Made by a program: the position numbers and the translations under genes. From the NCBI RefSeq assembly GCF_014697475.1, contig NZ_JACJRV010000005.1, forward strand, positions 170,250-234,249: a DNA stretch of 64,000 bases. The letters run 5' to 3'. This document shows, in pieces, positions 61,796-64,000 of the stretch; position 1 is the first letter of the stretch; each line of letters opens with the position of its first letter. The notes below the pieces were generated by a model, which was not told the origin of the DNA, did not search any database, and worked only from the letters and a program-made list of their open reading frames with translations. The DNA comes from Nostoc sp. FACHB-152. Lineage in GTDB: Bacteria; Cyanobacteriota; Cyanobacteriia; Cyanobacteriales; Nostocaceae.

Positions 61796-63232
61796 ATGCA
61801 GACACTCGATAAAAAATCAACAAAAAAAGCCTGGGCAAGTGCAATATCTCAACCTGCAACAGAATTTCCTCTCACACCACTGCCAATTCTCTCTGGCAAA
61901 ATCCCAGAAGGTTTACGTGGCACACTCTATCGCAATGGGCCGGCGCGATTAGAACGGGGCAATATGCATATGGGACACTGGTTTGATGGCGACGGGGCAA
62001 TTCTCGCTGTTAATTTTAATGATGTGGGGGCTACAGGCGTTTATCGCTATGTGCAGACTGCTGGCTATCAAGAAGAAACTGCTAAGGATAGATTGCTTTA
62101 CGGCAACTATGGCATGAATGCACCTGGTCCAATTTGGAACCAATGGCGCAAAGGAGTAAAAAATGTTGCTAATACATCTGTGTTGGCATTACCAGATAAA
62201 CTCTTAGCACTTTGGGAAGGCGGCCATCCTCATGCACTGGATTTAGAAACGCTGGAAACTCAAGGTTTAGATAATTTAGGCGGTTTAAATCAAGGATTAT
62301 TCTATTCTGCTCACCCTAAAGTTGATTACCAAACCAAAGAAATTTTTAACTTTGGCATCACTCCAGGGTTAAATGGCACACTGAATATTTACAAAAGTGA
62401 CAGCACTGGCAAGGTTATTCAAAAAACCAAGTTCAAATTATCAGGTGTTCCCCTAATTCATGATTTTGTCCTAGCAGGACAGTATCTGATATTTTTTGCT
62501 CCAGCGTTGCGGGTGGATGTGTTGCCTGTGATTTTGGGAACCAGCACCTATAGTGATTCATTCAAGTGGCAACCGGAATTAGGTACTCAAATTTTGGTGT
62601 TTGACCGCGAAAATCTATCTTTGGTAAGTCGGGGAGAAACTGAACCTTGGTATCAATGGCATTTTGCCAATGGCTATGTCGATGCCAGTGGTTCGGTAAT
62701 TGTAGATTTTACTCGCTATGCAGACTTTCAAACAAACCAGTATCTTAAAGAAATTGCCACCGGAGAAACGCATACACCTGCTAAAAATACATTTACGCGA
62801 GTAGTGTTGCAACCCAAAACTGGCAAAGTGACGGCAATTGAAACTTTATTAGACAGAACTGGTGAGTTTCCTAATGTGCCACCGCAAACTGTCGGGCAAG
62901 TCTCGCGCCATGCCTATATGGCTTTATTCCGCCAAGGAACAGATATTAGTCAAGAAATATTAAATACGATCGCCCGCTTTGACCACAATACCGAAACTCT
63001 CACCGAAGCTAACCTGGGCGAAAATCGCTATCCTTCCGAACCGCTACCCGTTCAAGATGCCAACAACCCTAACCAAAGTTGGGTACTAACTGTTGTCTAT
63101 GATGGTAATTCTGATCGTAGCGAAGTTTGGGTGTTTGATAGCGATCGCCTAGACGCAGAACCAGTTTGTCAACTAGGTTTGCCCAGCGTTATTCCGCACA
63201 GTTTCCACGGTACATGGAAGGGAAGGGTGTAA
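61796..63232 (+). CDS. Carotenoid oxygenase (RPE65-family) apocarotenoid-forming enzyme
   Basis: This 478-residue protein belongs to the carotenoid cleavage oxygenase family, which uses Fe(II) bound by four histidines to cleave carotenoids or apocarotenoids. The propeller N-terminus has GKIPEGLRGTLYRNGPARLE and MHMGHWFDGDGAILAVNF. The four His segments are visible: LWEGGHPHALDLETL, VPLIHDFVLAGQYL, WYQWHFANGYVDASG and VIPHSFHGTWKGR at the end. The family includes enzymes that make retinal in cyanobacteria; the exact substrate is unknown. It is transcribed alone. Confidence 0.88.
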   Translation: MQTLDKKSTKKAWASAISQPATEFPLTPLPILSGKIPEGLRGTLYRNGPARLERGNMHMGHWFDGDGAILAVNFNDVGATGVYRYVQTAGYQEETAKDRLLYGNYGMNAPGPIWNQWRKGVKNVANTSVLALPDKLLALWEGGHPHALDLETLETQGLDNLGGLNQGLFYSAHPKVDYQTKEIFNFGITPGLNGTLNIYKSDSTGKVIQKTKFKLSGVPLIHDFVLAGQYLIFFAPALRVDVLPVILGTSTYSDSFKWQPELGTQILVFDRENLSLVSRGETEPWYQWHFANGYVDASGSVIVDFTRYADFQTNQYLKEIATGETHTPAKNTFTRVVLQPKTGKVTAIETLLDRTGEFPNVPPQTVGQVSRHAYMALFRQGTDISQEILNTIARFDHNTETLTEANLGENRYPSEPLPVQDANNPNQSWVLTVVYDGNSDRSEVWVFDSDRLDAEPVCQLGLPSVIPHSFHGTWKGRV

Positions 63233-63244
63233 ATACGGTTCTGA

Positions 63245-63376
63245 GTTCAATACTTTTCGGTTAAGCATTTTTAACTTGTAATCTGGTTTTGGGAAAAGGT
63301 TAAAGGGTAAGGGATAAAGGTTTTCTTCTACTTTTTCCCCTTCCCCTTTCCCCTTTAACCGAAAGGTATTGAATAC
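63245..63376. repeat. Inverted-repeat (MITE-like) element after the carotenoid oxygenase gene
   Basis: GTTCAATACTTTTCGGTTAA at 63245-63264 is complementary, with one mismatch over 18 bases, to the block ending at 63376. Between the arms lie a G/A-rich strand and its C/T-rich mirror (AAGGTTAAAGGGTAAGGGA and CCCCTTCCCCTTTCCCCTTT). The element resembles the one at 330-405. Confidence 0.7.
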
Positions 63377-63391
63377 ACCCCATCTCAACAA

Positions 63392-63919
63392 CTAACTTTT
63401 GTGGCTGATTTCTGGGTGTTTAATAACTCCTGCTTCTTGAAGTGCAGAAAAGGCTGTGTCTGCAATAATGCGGTGGGCGGCGGTTGTCGGGTGAATGCCA
63501 TCCCAGAATAAAAATTGGTCTGGGTTGCCGCAAGGACGAGAACTCGACATACATGAATTAATGACGTTACTAAAGCCAAAGGCAGAAGGATTAGCGATCG
63601 CATCTCGATATAATGTATTGGCATCTAACGTTACAATCTCAAGGTCAGATTTTCGCTGAGAAATTACTTTAAGCGATCGCCTCAAGCCTTGATTATGGGC
63701 TTGAGTTAAAGAACTGAGGTGGGCAGCATTGCTGTTGTGGATTGTGGCGGGTAACTTGCCTAAGTCTGGTAAATTTGCCACTAATATTTTTTTTACACCA
63801 ACATTAGTTAAAGAAGCGATCGCTTTTGTGACGTTCTCAACCGGAACTGTGGCATTATTTACCCCTTGTAAATAATCATTTGCCCCTGCCCATACTACAT
63901 ATAGAACCCATTTGACATC
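63392..63919 (-). pseudogene. GDSL/SGNH esterase, 3' part only in this window
   Basis: Reading upward from the stop at 63392, the frame encodes a GDSL/SGNH hydrolase C-terminal portion: the block III VVWAGANDYLQG near 63890, KILVANLPDLGKLP near 63785, and block V FLFWDGIHPTTAAHRIIADT with the catalytic Asp and His. The frame stays open back to an in-frame TAA at 63920-63922 with no start codon, and similarity seems to stop around 63905, where unrelated sequence begins. The N-terminal GDSL block is missing. It is either truncated by a rearrangement at 63905-63920 or frameshifted there; the window edge prevents a decision. Confidence 0.6.
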
Positions 63920-64000
63920 TTATGAGGTTTTGAATTAAGGTACTCCTCAGCATCTAAAATCCAATGCTAATGGCGTATTCCAGCGACTTCACTGATGCAG

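Noticed and set aside
63385..63624. Minus-strand 79-codon frame at the right edge
   Set aside because: It overlaps the GDSL frame in another register and has no motif.

Overview
The window looks like chromosome from a filamentous, heterocyst-forming cyanobacterium of the Nostoc/Anabaena type. The evidence is the dense GCGATCGC (HIP1) octamers, the heptamer tandem repeats and small dispersed repeats in spacers, the photosystem genes psaM and psb34-like, and a cnfR/patB regulator beside a complete uptake-hydrogenase locus. No rRNA, tRNA, CRISPR array, prophage or intact insertion sequence was seen.

Region 1 (0.5-18.4 kb) is a hydrogen-metabolism block. cnfR/patB, an activator of nitrogenase genes, is followed by an aldo/keto reductase and a ribbon-helix-helix antitoxin-like gene. 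A long minus-strand run follows. From its 5' end it reads TPR protein, two small membrane proteins, NifU-Rieske protein, NHL-repeat protein, hypF, hypC, hypD, a 4-oxalocrotonate tautomerase, hypE, hypA and hypB. This is the 'extended hyp operon' of Nostoc, and here a plus-strand Uma2 gene splits it. Divergent to it lies hupS-hupL, with hupL uninterrupted. HypA-F build and insert the NiFe(CN)2CO site of HupL; the NifU-Rieske, TPR, NHL and membrane proteins may mature the Fe-S subunit HupS.

Region 2 (18.5-25.8 kb) holds a TM2-domain protein, two type II toxin-antitoxin cassettes whose toxins are both broken, a cold-shock/DUF1294 protein, and a Crp/Fnr-family regulator divergent from hcp. A near-perfect FNR/DNR-type box lies upstream of hcp. 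An EgtD-like methyltransferase follows.

Region 3 (25.9-37.7 kb) is a surface and signalling block: an overlapping pair encoding a two-partner-secretion exoprotein and an exported TPR-CHAT (caspase-like) protein, then a PEP-CTERM metalloprotease, a DUF928 protein and a CHASE2-GGDEF-EAL protein. It is the best candidate here for an uncharacterised system.

Region 4 (37.8-50.2 kb) is mixed housekeeping: zinc-ribbon protein, GST, short-chain dehydrogenase, glutamate-receptor-like channel, DUF6391 protein, glycosyltransferase, a psb34-like photosystem assembly gene with an HLR1-like element, EamA transporter, HAD phosphatase, FGGY kinase, psaM and galU.

Region 5 (50.2-64 kb) has a second Uma2 gene, an RTX-type metalloprotease, an exported protein, a GH116 glycosidase, an MscS channel, an unknown 145-aa protein with a phytochelatin-synthase-like protease, a histidine kinase with an output-less response regulator, a carotenoid oxygenase, and a 5'-truncated GDSL esterase at the right edge.

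A recurring theme is small dispersed repeats that have entered genes without breaking the frame (hypF, hcp, the short-chain dehydrogenase) and one that sits at a toxin truncation. All functional calls come from reading motifs; no database search was run.
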